Positions 15,936 through 24,978 of a stretch of 53,457 nt of DNA are shown here, one piece after another. Numbering within the stretch: position 1 is the first letter of the stretch; the number at the start of each line of letters is the position of its first letter. Origin of the DNA: Nitrospirota bacterium (GTDB taxonomy: Bacteria > Nitrospinota_A > UBA7883 > JACRGQ01); assembly GCA_024275955.1 (NCBI GenBank), contig JAJRYD010000045.1, positions 1-53,457 on the forward strand, written 5' to 3'. The translations under genes and the position numbers were made by a program. The notes below the pieces were generated by a model, which was not told the origin of the DNA, did no database searches, and saw nothing but the letters and a program-made list of their open reading frames with translations.

Positions 15936-16651
15936 GGCCAGGCGGACGGCTGGACAGAACGCATCGCGCCGAAGATGCGATTCTTGAAAGCTCTATAGTG
16001 GTCGGCTACAAACGCTACTTGGATAACATAAACGACCTTCTTGACGGCAAGGAGCTGATATCGTCCGGCATGACCAAAGAGGCCGACCGTTGCAGGGCCG
16101 CTTTGCAAAAAGCTGCGGCAGGCAAAACGGTATCGCTGGTTTCGTCTGGCGATGCCGGTGTTTACGGTATGGCTGGCCTCGCGCTGGAACTGTCGAGAGA
16201 AGACGGAGCAGATATAGATATAGAGATAGTTCCCGGTATCTCGGCGGTGAACTCTGCTTCGGCAAGGCTTGGCGCGCCTATTATGCTCGACTACGCTACG
16301 GTAAGCCTTAGCGACCTGCTTGTGCTGTGGGATGAAATAAAGAAAAAGCTGGAGGCTGTCGCCTCTGCCGATTTTGCGGTAGCTCTTTACAACCCTAAAA
16401 GTAAAAAGCGGGTGGGCCAGCTTAGCGAGGCGGCAGAGATTTTTAAGAAGTACCGTTCCGGTTCCACCCCTGTTGGGGTCTGCACTAGTGTCGGCTATAG
16501 CGATGAGGAAAAAATAGTGCTAACGGACCTAGACAGTTTTCAAAACGAAGAGATAGGGATGATGACAACTGTCATTATCGGAAGCAGTAAAACAGAGAGA
16601 ATTGGCGATTGGATGGTCGCTCCCAGAGGGTATAAGGGGAAAAGGTTTTGA
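15860..16651 (+). CDS. cbiH: Cobalt-precorrin-3 C17-methyltransferase (CbiH), ATT start
   Basis: SAM methyltransferase that acts at C17 and triggers ring contraction. The family start GKLFVVGIGPGG is encoded from 15911, followed by VVGYKRYLDNI, VSSGDAGVYGMAGLALEL, EIVPGISAVNSASARLGAP, DYATVSLSDLL and ALYNPKSKKR. A start at GTG 15998 would delete the first SAM-binding loop. Upstream, the frame is open from a TAA at 15752 and contains no ATG, GTG or TTG. ATT at 15860 lies 6 bases after AAGGAG (15848-15853) and is my preferred start, giving 263 aa. CTG at 15917 is a weaker alternative. Confidence 0.85.
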   Translation: MNTTKKEIQRDNDSSGKGKLFVVGIGPGGRLDRTHRAEDAILESSIVVGYKRYLDNINDLLDGKELISSGMTKEADRCRAALQKAAAGKTVSLVSSGDAGVYGMAGLALELSREDGADIDIEIVPGISAVNSASARLGAPIMLDYATVSLSDLLVLWDEIKKKLEAVASADFAVALYNPKSKKRVGQLSEAAEIFKKYRSGSTPVGVCTSVGYSDEEKIVLTDLDSFQNEEIGMMTTVIIGSSKTERIGDWMVAPRGYKGKRF

Positions 16652-17433
16652 TACTTCTCATCGGCGGCACAAGTGAGACAGCATTAATAGCAACTGCTCT
16701 TAGCAGAGAACAGTTTACTGTTTTGGTTTCTACCGCTACCGATAACGAGCTTGATGTCGGGCTGGATGAAAAGATAGAGCGCCGTAAGGGTAAGATGAAC
16801 GAAGTAGAGATGACAGCGCTTATTAAGGAACGTTCTATCTCTGCCGTCATCGACGCGGCCCACCCGTTTGCCGAGGTGGTGCGGGCAACAGCTTTGTCGG
16901 CGGCAAGTAGCGCTGACGTTCCGCTTTTCAGATTTCTTCGTGGAGCGTTGGAGTACGATTACGAAAGAATCGTTAATGTGAACAACCATGACGAGGCGGC
17001 GGTCGTGGCGTTTGATTTTGGTAAGCCGGTTTTTTTGATGACAGGTTCCCGCAATCTTTTGCCGTATGCCAACGAGGCGAGGAAACGCGGCATCAAGATT
17101 GTCGCCCGTATCCTCGCGCACGCAGAGTCGCTTTTGGCATGCCGGAACGCGGGGCTATCTGAAGATGAGGTGATAACCGGCAGGGGGCCGTTTAGCGTGG
17201 AAGATAATGTGGACGTTATCAAAAAATTGGGAATAGGGGTGATAGTTTCGAAAGACAGCGGCAAGGCGGGGGGACTGCCGGAGAAGATTGAATCCGCAAA
17301 GCTGGAAGCTTGCGATATTGTGCTTATAAAGAGACCGGCGGAGAGCTTTAAAAATAGTTACTCTTCGGTGAGCCGGCTTGTATCGGCAGTTGCTAGCAGT
17401 GTGGGGGTGAAGTGCCAGAAGCAAACTGCGTAG
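16648..17433 (+). CDS. cbiJ: Cobalt-precorrin-6A reductase (CbiJ)
   Basis: NADH-dependent reduction of the macrocycle. Blocks of the CobK/CbiJ family are visible: LLIGGTSETALIATAL at the N-terminus, VIDAAHPFAEVVRATA, FLMTGSRNLLPYA, ARILAHAESLLACRNAG, TGRGPFSVEDNVDVI and VSKDSGKAGGLPEKIESA. Starts at TTG 16648 within the cbiH stop (TTGA). Length is 261 aa. It overlaps cbiP by 22 bases. Confidence 0.92.
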   Translation: MILLIGGTSETALIATALSREQFTVLVSTATDNELDVGLDEKIERRKGKMNEVEMTALIKERSISAVIDAAHPFAEVVRATALSAASSADVPLFRFLRGALEYDYERIVNVNNHDEAAVVAFDFGKPVFLMTGSRNLLPYANEARKRGIKIVARILAHAESLLACRNAGLSEDEVITGRGPFSVEDNVDVIKKLGIGVIVSKDSGKAGGLPEKIESAKLEACDIVLIKRPAESFKNSYSSVSRLVSAVASSVGVKCQKQTA

Positions 17434-18947
17434 CCGTTCTTGGGACAGGCTCCGATGTCGGCAAGAGCATTGTGTCGGCCGCGCTATGCAGAATATTCAG
17501 CGATGCTGGAATAAAAGTTGCCCCGTTCAAATCACAAAATATGTCTAACAATTCATTCGTTACCGCTGATGGAGACGAGATGGGAAGAGCGCAGGTAGTG
17601 CAGGCCGAATGTGCGAGGCTGGAACCGGCTGTTTGCATGAACCCGCTTCTTTTAAAGCCTACAGGTAATTGCAGGTCGCAGATTGTTCTTAACGGAAAGG
17701 TGATGGGCGAGACAACTTCGGACGATTTTAGGCGTGATAGAACAGCGCTTTTTGACGAGGTAATGAAAAGCCTTAAAAGCTTAAGGCAAAAATTTGAGCT
17801 TGTAGTTATTGAAGGGGCTGGCTCTTGCGCCGAGGTAAACTTAAAAAATTACGATATAGCCAACTTCCGCACCGCTTTGGCGGCTGGAGCATCGGTCATT
17901 CTTGTCGCCGATATTGATAGGGGCGGGGTGTTCGCGCAGGTGATAGGAACGCTTGGGCTTTTAAGAAGTGAAGAAAAAAAACTTGTTAAAGGAATCGTCG
18001 TCAATAAATTTAGAGGAGATGCCTCGCTTTTTGATGATGGCCGAAAAATATTAGAAGAGAAAACCGGCCTTCCCGTTTTAGGGTTGATACCGTTCTTTGA
18101 TCGGATAAAGATAGACGATGAAGATTCTCTTTTACTGGAAAATTTTTTAGACCCAAAGGAAGCTGTAAGGGAAGGGAAAATAAATATCGCCGTTATCCGG
18201 CTTCCCCATGTTTCTAACTTTACAGATTTCGGCTCGCTTAGTAGCGAACCTTCCGTGAATCTTTCGTATCTCTCACAGCCCGTTGCTCTTGATAAGCTTG
18301 ATGCCGTTATTATACCCGGCACGAAAAATGTGCGCGGTGATATGCGGTGGCTAAGTAAAACAGGATGGTCGGAAAAGATAAAGCGGTTTGCGGATGGCGG
18401 TGGAACTGTTTGCGGGGTATGCGGAGGGTACCAGATGCTTGGACAGAAAATGGAAGACCCACATGGCATAGAAGGAGAGCCGGGGGGAAGCGCGGGGCTT
18501 TTGCTCCTCGATGTTTTTACATCAATTAAAAAAGAAAAGAGGCTTGGGCATGTTAGGGGTAAGCTTGTGGGAAATGGCGCTAGGTTAAGCGGTTACGAAA
18601 TTCATATGGGAGAAACTATTCTTTCTTCCGGTGTAAAACCTTTCTTGCGGATAGAAACGAAGAAAGGCAAGGATGCTCATTTTGACGGGGCGGTCAACGA
18701 TAGGGGAAATGTTTTTGGCACTTACCTTCATGGTCTTTTTGATGAACCTGAATATCGAAAGAGCTTTTTGAAATCGCTGAACCGTAAAGTAGATGTCGGG
18801 GGTTCTGATAATGTTTCGCTAACTGAATTTAAGGAGAGGCAGTACGATATGTTGGCGGAGCATTTCAGGAAACATCTTGATGTCGGTTTGCTGTTTGAAA
18901 TTGCCTCTGCCTCGAAACCTAAAGTAGCAAGGAGAGAAGATGGGTAA
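17412..18947 (+). CDS. cbiP: Cobyric acid synthase (CbiP)
   Basis: Glutamine-dependent amidation of side chains b, d, e and g of adenosylcobyrinate a,c-diamide. The ATPase domain has GTGSDVGKSIVSAALCR, FKSQNMSNNSF, MGRAQVVQAECARLEP and NPLLLKPTG. ADIDRGGVFAQVIGTLGLL follows. The amidotransferase domain has VIIPGTKNVRGDMRWL, the nucleophile in VCGVCGGYQMLG, and YLHGLFDEPEYR. Start is GTG 17412. Length of 511 aa is normal, and its stop region overlaps cobO by 8 bases. Confidence 0.95.
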   Translation: MPEANCVAVLGTGSDVGKSIVSAALCRIFSDAGIKVAPFKSQNMSNNSFVTADGDEMGRAQVVQAECARLEPAVCMNPLLLKPTGNCRSQIVLNGKVMGETTSDDFRRDRTALFDEVMKSLKSLRQKFELVVIEGAGSCAEVNLKNYDIANFRTALAAGASVILVADIDRGGVFAQVIGTLGLLRSEEKKLVKGIVVNKFRGDASLFDDGRKILEEKTGLPVLGLIPFFDRIKIDDEDSLLLENFLDPKEAVREGKINIAVIRLPHVSNFTDFGSLSSEPSVNLSYLSQPVALDKLDAVIIPGTKNVRGDMRWLSKTGWSEKIKRFADGGGTVCGVCGGYQMLGQKMEDPHGIEGEPGGSAGLLLLDVFTSIKKEKRLGHVRGKLVGNGARLSGYEIHMGETILSSGVKPFLRIETKKGKDAHFDGAVNDRGNVFGTYLHGLFDEPEYRKSFLKSLNRKVDVGGSDNVSLTEFKERQYDMLAEHFRKHLDVGLLFEIASASKPKVARREDG

Positions 18948-19470
18948 AGATGTGCAAGGGCTAACCGTCGTTTTTACCGGCGATGGCAAAGGCAAAACCT
19001 CCGCCGCTATCGGCGTGGTGCTTCGTTCGCTTGGACACAGTCTTAAATGCAAGATGATCCAGTTTATCAAAGGAACTATCGACAGTGGTGAAATACATAT
19101 TGCCGATAAGTTTGGAGATAACTTTAAGATAAGCAGGGTAGGCAAAGGGTTTACAACAGCCAGAAAGTATACGCAAGAGGAGCATAAGGAGGCCGCGCAG
19201 AAAGGCATAGAAGAGGCTGTGGCAGATATGGAACATGGGGTTGATCTGTTGGTGTTAGACGAGATACTTTATGCTCTTGGTAAAGACCTTGTTTCTCTTG
19301 AGCAGATTTTAGAGATTATAGATATGAAGCCGGCAAAGATGCATCTGATTCTTACAGGAAGAGGGTTGCCAAAAGAGCTGGAAGAAAAAGCCGACCTCGT
19401 TACCACCATGCAGGCGACCAAACACCCATTTACAGCCGGTATACCTGCCCAAAAAGGCCTCGACTACTAA
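18940..19470 (+). CDS. cobO: Corrinoid adenosyltransferase, BtuR/CobO type
   Basis: Transfers the adenosyl group of ATP to Co(I) corrinoid, giving the coenzyme form. The P-loop GDGKGKTSAAIGV (about residues 14-26) and KMIQFIKG, LLVLDEILYAL, HLILTGRGLPKEL and HPFTAGIPAQKGLDY are diagnostic of the CobA/BtuR/CobO family (not PduO). Length is 176 aa. It is the last gene of the riboswitch II operon. Confidence 0.94.
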   Translation: MGKDVQGLTVVFTGDGKGKTSAAIGVVLRSLGHSLKCKMIQFIKGTIDSGEIHIADKFGDNFKISRVGKGFTTARKYTQEEHKEAAQKGIEEAVADMEHGVDLLVLDEILYALGKDLVSLEQILEIIDMKPAKMHLILTGRGLPKELEEKADLVTTMQATKHPFTAGIPAQKGLDY

Positions 19471-19832
19471 CCCCCAGCGAGCCGTTGGACGCTATTTTCG
19501 TAGAGACAGAATATAGTCTCTCGATAGTTTTTATTTTTAGTAATGCCCGATAAAACAAATTGCATTAAGAGAATGTTTCCAAAAGAGTCTATCAAGCACA
19601 AAACAAAAAAACTAATTTTGTAACTTTCCCCAAAGAGGCGCTTTGGGAATTGGTGATTTACAGCAAAATCTGATTTATGACATTCACCAACAGCCCCTCT
19701 AATTAAAATGTTACGCAGGCTGGCTGAGTGTGAGTGAAGCTAAGTGGTATGGAGCTAAAGCCGGCAACGGCGCGTTTGGTGAAAAGTTTAGGTATATTTT
19801 CCATATATGAGAACGGCCCCACCTGCAAGGCG
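19471..19832. other. Intergenic region after cobO
   Basis: A hairpin AGAGAC (19502-19507)/GTCTCT (19516-19521) is followed after five bases by a T-rich run and could be a weak terminator for the cbi operon. A second hairpin CCCAAAG (19629-19635)/CTTTGGG (19641-19647) has no adjacent T-run. The plus-strand open frame from 19734 runs into the 3' end of the next gene and I do not support it as coding. Confidence 0.4.
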
Positions 19833-21878
19833 CTAGAATTTTATAACAGACCAGATGTTAGAGAATTCGTCACTCCAGTAGATTTTTTTTCTATTTTTCT
19901 TAGATGGCTCGTACCATGACCAGTCGTTAAGGGTAAGCTTGTCTATTGTTTTTTTGCTTTCACTCATAACTACCCATGTCGCTTCCTCTTTGTGGGCTTT
20001 TAAATCCGGTTTCGCGATATGAAGTTTTATATACAGCCCAAGTCTTTCCGCGATACCGTCCAGCACCGGAAGAAGGTTTATATGGTTATTGGAAATATTC
20101 CAGGCGATTAGGCCGTCATCGCTAAGGACATTAAGATATTCTTTAACCGCCTCTATTGTAATTAGGTGCGTGGGGATTGATCCGCTGGAAAAGACATCGA
20201 GAACCATCAGGTCGTAGAAATTTTTTTCAGCCTCTTTTACCTTAAGCCTTGCGTCGCCGATTATTGTTTTTGTTTTTGCTTTTGTGTTTTGTATATAGTC
20301 AAAGTGCTTATTCGCGATATCAACCACCTTTTGATCTATCTCGTAAAAAACGAAGTTGTCCCCTTCCCGAGCGTAGAAGCTTACAACCCCCACCCCAAGC
20401 CCTAAGAGAGCTACGTTTTTTATCTCCGGCAGTTTTAAAAACGTCTGCCCAACCGCCGTACCTTGGTGGTAGTACGCGAGCGGTTCCATCTTTCTGCCTA
20501 TGTTTTGTACGCCGTGTATGTGCGTGCCGGCGATAAAATAACGGAACTTTCCATACCGGCTGTTTGCGTTTCCCGATTCTGTAACGCTGTAGGTACTATA
20601 AAAACTTCTTGCCCTGTAAATTGTGTCGGAGCTGTACGCTAATTCTTCTTTAAGAAAAGCTACGATAGTTGTCAGCAATAGTAAAAAGACGAATCCTGCT
20701 TTCATCGGCTTTGCCCAATGCGTGAACGTAGAGAGAACTACATATCCAAGCGAGAGGACGACGATTATGTACGACTCGAAAGTGGAATTAAAAATCATAG
20801 GCGCTATTATCCCTGCGAAGATACTGCCGAGGCACCCGCCGAGGGCTATATACGAGTAGAAAGATGTGAGGTTGGTTTTTTTTGGTTTGCTTCTTTCTAG
20901 GTTTCCATGAAAATAGATGCAGATTGCGAATAGGAAAACGAGGGTTGTTGCTATTTTCCATTCAATAGCGACGGAGTAGCCTGTTCGGTTCGCAAAAAGT
21001 ATTAGGGGAATTGTGAGTATTACGAGAAGGCTTCTTTTTTGCGATGGAGCCGAGACCGCTGGAAACAGAAAGCAGATTATGAAAGATATAAGGTAAAGGG
21101 CTAAAGGGAGTACCCAAAGGAGGGGAAGGTTTGCTATATCGAGTGTTAGGTGGTGCGTAGTTACTATTAGCGCCGCAGATGGAAGCATGCTTTGCGCTAC
21201 CCAGCTTAATTTTTCGTTTCCGGTTTTTTTGGCGCTCTTCGTTTTGGCGGCGGTGCCTTGATGGTTGTTTTTTGAGAATATGAAAATAGATATAAAGATG
21301 AGCAGTGCGTAAACGATGTAGCAGTTTGTCCATAATGCCGTTTGGGTTTTTATTGTAAAGTTTGGTTCTATAAAAAAGGGATAGGAAAGAAGCCCTGCCA
21401 GAGAGCCGACGTTAGATACTCCGTATTGTATATAGGGGTTGCGGTTTTGCCACGCGGGATTGCCGGCTATCCAGCACTGTAGCACAGGGCTGGTGGTCGA
21501 AAGCACAAAGTACGGTAGCCCGACCCAGATAAACAATAATATAAATATTCTAAAAGATGGGTAGATATCGCTGTTTTCGAAAAGGTTTGGATGTGATTTT
21601 AAAAGGAACACGAACGCCAGCGAGAGCGCTGTTATCCCTGCCTGATAACGGAAGTGTGTTTTTGTGCCGAGTTTTTCCATGAGAAAATGGGATGAGGAGT
21701 AGCCCGCAAGAAGCATAAGCTGAAAAAAGACCATACATGTAAGCCAGATGGAAGCGGTGCCGCCAAAATTCGGCAACATGATTTTAGATGCCATCGGCTG
21801 TACCTGAAAAAGCAGAAAAGCCGATAGCCCGATAGTCGCGGTGTATAAGGCGTAGGCTATGTTATTTTGTTTTGTCAC
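19833..21878 (-). CDS. Fused transporter-like/spermidine-synthase-like membrane protein
   Basis: The N-terminal about 450 residues hold many transmembrane helices and start with the conserved motif FLLFQVQPMASKIMLPNFGG, with WLTCMVFFQLMLLAGY after it, as in the family annotated as fused MFS/spermidine synthase. The C-terminal part is a Rossmann methyltransferase-like domain: VALLGLGVGVVSFYAREGD, YEIDQKVVDIA, IIGDARLKV and DLMVLDVFSSGSIPTHL. The true substrate of this family is not established, and polyamine synthesis should not be assumed. Starts at GTG 21878 with GGAAG close upstream. Length is 681 aa. It stands alone, convergent with cobO. Confidence 0.8.
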   Translation of the reverse strand: MTKQNNIAYALYTATIGLSAFLLFQVQPMASKIMLPNFGGTASIWLTCMVFFQLMLLAGYSSSHFLMEKLGTKTHFRYQAGITALSLAFVFLLKSHPNLFENSDIYPSFRIFILLFIWVGLPYFVLSTTSPVLQCWIAGNPAWQNRNPYIQYGVSNVGSLAGLLSYPFFIEPNFTIKTQTALWTNCYIVYALLIFISIFIFSKNNHQGTAAKTKSAKKTGNEKLSWVAQSMLPSAALIVTTHHLTLDIANLPLLWVLPLALYLISFIICFLFPAVSAPSQKRSLLVILTIPLILFANRTGYSVAIEWKIATTLVFLFAICIYFHGNLERSKPKKTNLTSFYSYIALGGCLGSIFAGIIAPMIFNSTFESYIIVVLSLGYVVLSTFTHWAKPMKAGFVFLLLLTTIVAFLKEELAYSSDTIYRARSFYSTYSVTESGNANSRYGKFRYFIAGTHIHGVQNIGRKMEPLAYYHQGTAVGQTFLKLPEIKNVALLGLGVGVVSFYAREGDNFVFYEIDQKVVDIANKHFDYIQNTKAKTKTIIGDARLKVKEAEKNFYDLMVLDVFSSGSIPTHLITIEAVKEYLNVLSDDGLIAWNISNNHINLLPVLDGIAERLGLYIKLHIAKPDLKAHKEEATWVVMSESKKTIDKLTLNDWSWYEPSKKNRKKIYWSDEFSNIWSVIKF

Positions 21879-21951
21879 ATCTTCCAGCCGGAAAACATCA
21901 ACCTTTTAATCTAGCTTTCCTTCGTTCCTCTCATAAAAGTGACAGCGGAGG

Positions 21952-22332
21952 CTAGAGATGTTTTTCTACCTCTTCCATAAAGTATCTAGCTCTTTCCTTG
22001 TTTCGTGCCACGCCTACTCTTATGCCGATGAGCGTCATTTGGTTGTCTATTCTCTCCAGCTTTACCTTTATCCCTTTGCCGTCTTTGAATTCGCTTTTTA
22101 TTTTCATTTCATTACCTTCACGGGACATGTCTACCATAGGCAAGCCGAGTCCTTTTAAGGTAAGTTTTACGGCGGCTGTCATTTCGGCGAGGCTCTTTTC
22201 ATGCACACGGGTAATTTCGCTGTCGTACCAGATATATCCACCGCCAGCCGCTCCGCCGGCAAGAACCATCGGACAGGCGGGAAGAACGACTATCGAAAGA
22301 AACAAAAGAACAGGCCTAAATTTTTTAAGCAC
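21952..22332 (-). CDS. DUF3568-type small lipoprotein
   Basis: A 126-aa secreted protein. After a hydrophobic N-terminus the LPAC tetrad (cysteine at about residue 20) is a plausible lipobox. A glycine-rich segment GGAAGGGYIWYDSEITRVHE and a small alpha/beta domain follow, similar in layout to the DUF3568 family. Function is unknown. It is transcribed in the same direction as the preceding fused membrane protein, upstream of it by 73 bp, and divergently from fadE. Confidence 0.65.
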   Translation of the reverse strand: MLKKFRPVLLFLSIVVLPACPMVLAGGAAGGGYIWYDSEITRVHEKSLAEMTAAVKLTLKGLGLPMVDMSREGNEMKIKSEFKDGKGIKVKLERIDNQMTLIGIRVGVARNKERARYFMEEVEKHL

Positions 22333-22494
22333 GACAAAATCCCCATATTCGTCAAATTCCGCTAATTGTACCCCAGCATGCTATCCGACAACAGCAAAAA
22401 CAGGCATTTCGATACTGAATTATTTAAAAATAGCTACTGCGATGGTAGCTGGACTCTGCGATTTTTAAGCTAATGCTATTTGAGAGTTTGAGGT

Positions 22495-22500
22495 TATAAT
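22495..22500 (+). promoter_or_regulatory. Possible -10 box of fadE
   Basis: A perfect TATAAT lies 52 bases before the fadE ATG. No convincing -35 is found at 16-18 bp, so the promoter may depend on an activator, or the match may be chance. Confidence 0.3.
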
Positions 22501-22551
22501 AAAGCGAGGAGTTGCTTTTAGACTAAATATAAGCGTTTAAATGGAGACTTT

Positions 22552-24975
22552 ATGGGAATTCTCATTCTTATCGTTATTGTGCTTTTGTACATGAGGGCTA
22601 GCCTTCAGGTATCGACAGCTGTCGTTGCCATTGCCCTTTTTCTTTCCACGGTTTTCTCCATTTCCGGCTCTTTGTCGCAGTTTTTTGCGTGGGTCATTTT
22701 TATCTCGGTCGCCATTCCTCTCAACATGACATCGCTACGGATGGAGTGGATTACCGGAAGAATTTTCACGGTTTTTAAAAAACTTATGCCGCCGATATCC
22801 CAGACCGAAAGAGAGGCGCTTGATGCCGGTACTATCTGGTGGGAGGGCGAGCTTTTTAGCGGTGCTCCTGATTGGGAGAAACTCAAGTCGTACAAAAAGA
22901 CGGAACTAAGCGAAGAGGAGAAGGCGTTTTTAGACGGCCCTTGCGAACAGCTTTACAAAATGCTTGACGATTTCCGCATAACCTCGGATTTATACGACCT
23001 GCCGAAAGAGGTGTGGGATTTTATGAAGAGGGAAAAGTTTTTTGGAATGATTGTTCCCAAGGAGTACGGCGGTCTGGAATTTTCGGCATACGGCCATTCG
23101 CAGGTAATTATGAAAATCGCGAGCAGGTCAACCACAGCCGCCGTTACGGTGATGGTTCCGAATTCTCTTGGGCCGGCGGAGCTTATTCACGCGTATGGAA
23201 CCGACGAACAAAAAAAATATTATCTGCCAAGACTGGCAGATGGAACCGATGTTCCATGTTTTGCGCTTACGTCGCCACACGCAGGTAGCGACGCCGGCTC
23301 GATGCCGGATAGCGGCTACGTGGAGAAAGGTAATTTTGACGGCAAGGAGGTTGTCGGCATACGGCTTAACTTCGACAAACGATATATTACCCTTTCTTCT
23401 TCGGCAACGGTGATGGGGCTTGCTTTCAGGCTTTTCGACCCAGATAGCCTTATAGGAGCCAACGAGGATATAGGGATAACGGTTGCGCTTATACCTTCCA
23501 CTCTTCCGGGGGTGGAAACAGGGCCGAGACATGACCCGACAGGCACTCCGTTTCTTAACGGGCCTGTAAGAGGCAAAGATGTTTTTATACCGCTCGACTA
23601 CATAGTGGGCGGAGTGGACGAAGCAGGGCATGGCTGGAAGATGTTAATGGAGCGGCTTGCTATCGGAAGGTCTATATCGCTTCCTGCGTTGAGCGTTGCG
23701 GCTGGAAAGGTAGCGAGCAGAGGGACTGGCGGTTATTCGCGGATAAGAAAACAGTTTAAGCTTCCTATAGGAAAGTTTGAAGGGGTAGAAGAAGCGCTTG
23801 CCCGTATAGCCGGCAACACATACCTGATGGACGCTGGAAGAAGGATGACACTTGTCGCCGTTGACTCCGGCGAAAGGCCTGCTCTTGTATCGGCGATAGC
23901 CAAGTACAACCTTACCGAGATGATGCGCGGCGTGGTAAACGACGCGATGGATGTGCAGGGCGGGTCGGCTATCGTTATGGGGCCTAGAAACTTTATCGGC
24001 ACCATCTATCAGGGGGTGCCTGTAAGCATCACGGTAGAAGGGGCCAACATACTAACAAGGACGCTTATCGTTTTCGGGCAGGGGATTATAAGGGCTCATC
24101 CGTTCGTGTTAAAAGAGATGGAGGCGGTATCTAACCCCAACCCCGATAGGGCGCTGGAGGATTTTGACGACGCTCTGTTTGGGCATATAGGTTTTACCGC
24201 CAGCAACGCTGTCAGGTCTTTTATATCTGCGCTTACTTTCGGCAAGCTTATCTCCGCTCCATCCGGCACGCGGTTTGGCAAATACTATAAACGTATAGGC
24301 TGGATGAGCGCGGCGTTTGCTTTTGCTTCCGATATATCACTGCTTGTTCTTGGCGGCGATTTAAAGCGTAAGGAAAAGATATCCGGCAGGTTTGCCGATG
24401 TGCTCAGCCAGCTTTACCTCGCAAGCACGGCGCTAAAGAGGTTTGAAGACGACGGAAGGCCGGAGGAAGATATTCCGCTTGTCGAATGGTCGTGCGAGGA
24501 GACGCTTTTTAAAGCGCAAAACCAGCTGGGCGAAGTGATAAATAATTTCCCTAACCGGCTTGTCGGTGAATTTATAAGGCTGTTCGTGTTTCCGCTTGGA
24601 AAACATTTTAACGCTCCCAGCGATAGGCTGGGACATAAGGTGGCATCATTGCTTTTAGAACCATCTGCCGCTAGGGACAGGCTTACCGAAGGGATGTTTT
24701 TGCCGACCGACATGAATGAACAGCTTGCGAAAATAGAAGATGCTTTGCCCAAAGTTATCGCCGCGGAGCCTTTGGAGAAAAAAATAGGCAAAGCTCTGCG
24801 TGAAGGAACTATAAGCGCGTTTCTTTTTGAAGACCAGATAGAAGAGGCGTTGAAGGAAGGGATAATAACCAAAGATGAAAAAGAGGTTATTATCGCCGGC
24901 AATAAAGCGAGAACCGACGTGATAACGGTAGACGAATTTCCTGTAGACTATTGGTCCGGCAGAGGTAGCAGGTAA
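22552..24975 (+). CDS. fadE: Acyl-CoA dehydrogenase, FadE type
   Basis: Catalyses the first step of fatty-acid beta-oxidation, forming trans-2-enoyl-CoA with FAD. At 807 aa it is the long FadE form: an N-terminal membrane-anchored stretch with two or three hydrophobic helices (about residues 1-65), the acyl-CoA dehydrogenase core with FGMIVPKEYGGLEFSAYGHS, CFALTSPHAGSDAGS and GGSAIVMGPRNFIG, and a long C-terminal DUF1974-like region. SD GGAG at 22543-22546. It leads a tight fadE-fadI-fadJ operon with 3-base gaps. Confidence 0.92.
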   Translation: MGILILIVIVLLYMRASLQVSTAVVAIALFLSTVFSISGSLSQFFAWVIFISVAIPLNMTSLRMEWITGRIFTVFKKLMPPISQTEREALDAGTIWWEGELFSGAPDWEKLKSYKKTELSEEEKAFLDGPCEQLYKMLDDFRITSDLYDLPKEVWDFMKREKFFGMIVPKEYGGLEFSAYGHSQVIMKIASRSTTAAVTVMVPNSLGPAELIHAYGTDEQKKYYLPRLADGTDVPCFALTSPHAGSDAGSMPDSGYVEKGNFDGKEVVGIRLNFDKRYITLSSSATVMGLAFRLFDPDSLIGANEDIGITVALIPSTLPGVETGPRHDPTGTPFLNGPVRGKDVFIPLDYIVGGVDEAGHGWKMLMERLAIGRSISLPALSVAAGKVASRGTGGYSRIRKQFKLPIGKFEGVEEALARIAGNTYLMDAGRRMTLVAVDSGERPALVSAIAKYNLTEMMRGVVNDAMDVQGGSAIVMGPRNFIGTIYQGVPVSITVEGANILTRTLIVFGQGIIRAHPFVLKEMEAVSNPNPDRALEDFDDALFGHIGFTASNAVRSFISALTFGKLISAPSGTRFGKYYKRIGWMSAAFAFASDISLLVLGGDLKRKEKISGRFADVLSQLYLASTALKRFEDDGRPEEDIPLVEWSCEETLFKAQNQLGEVINNFPNRLVGEFIRLFVFPLGKHFNAPSDRLGHKVASLLLEPSAARDRLTEGMFLPTDMNEQLAKIEDALPKVIAAEPLEKKIGKALREGTISAFLFEDQIEEALKEGIITKDEKEVIIAGNKARTDVITVDEFPVDYWSGRGSR

Positions 24976-24978
24976 TTC

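Noticed and set aside
15998-16000. GTG 15998 as start of CbiH
   Set aside because: It would remove the conserved N-terminal SAM-binding segment that is encoded in frame just upstream.
15150-16651. cbiG-cbiH as one frameshifted fusion gene
   Set aside because: CbiG ends with its normal C-terminal residues and cbiH has its own strong SD, so two separate genes fit better than a frameshift.
19734-19919. 61-aa plus-strand frame after cobO
   Set aside because: Its second half is antisense to the end of the fused membrane protein and it has no SD or recognisable domain.
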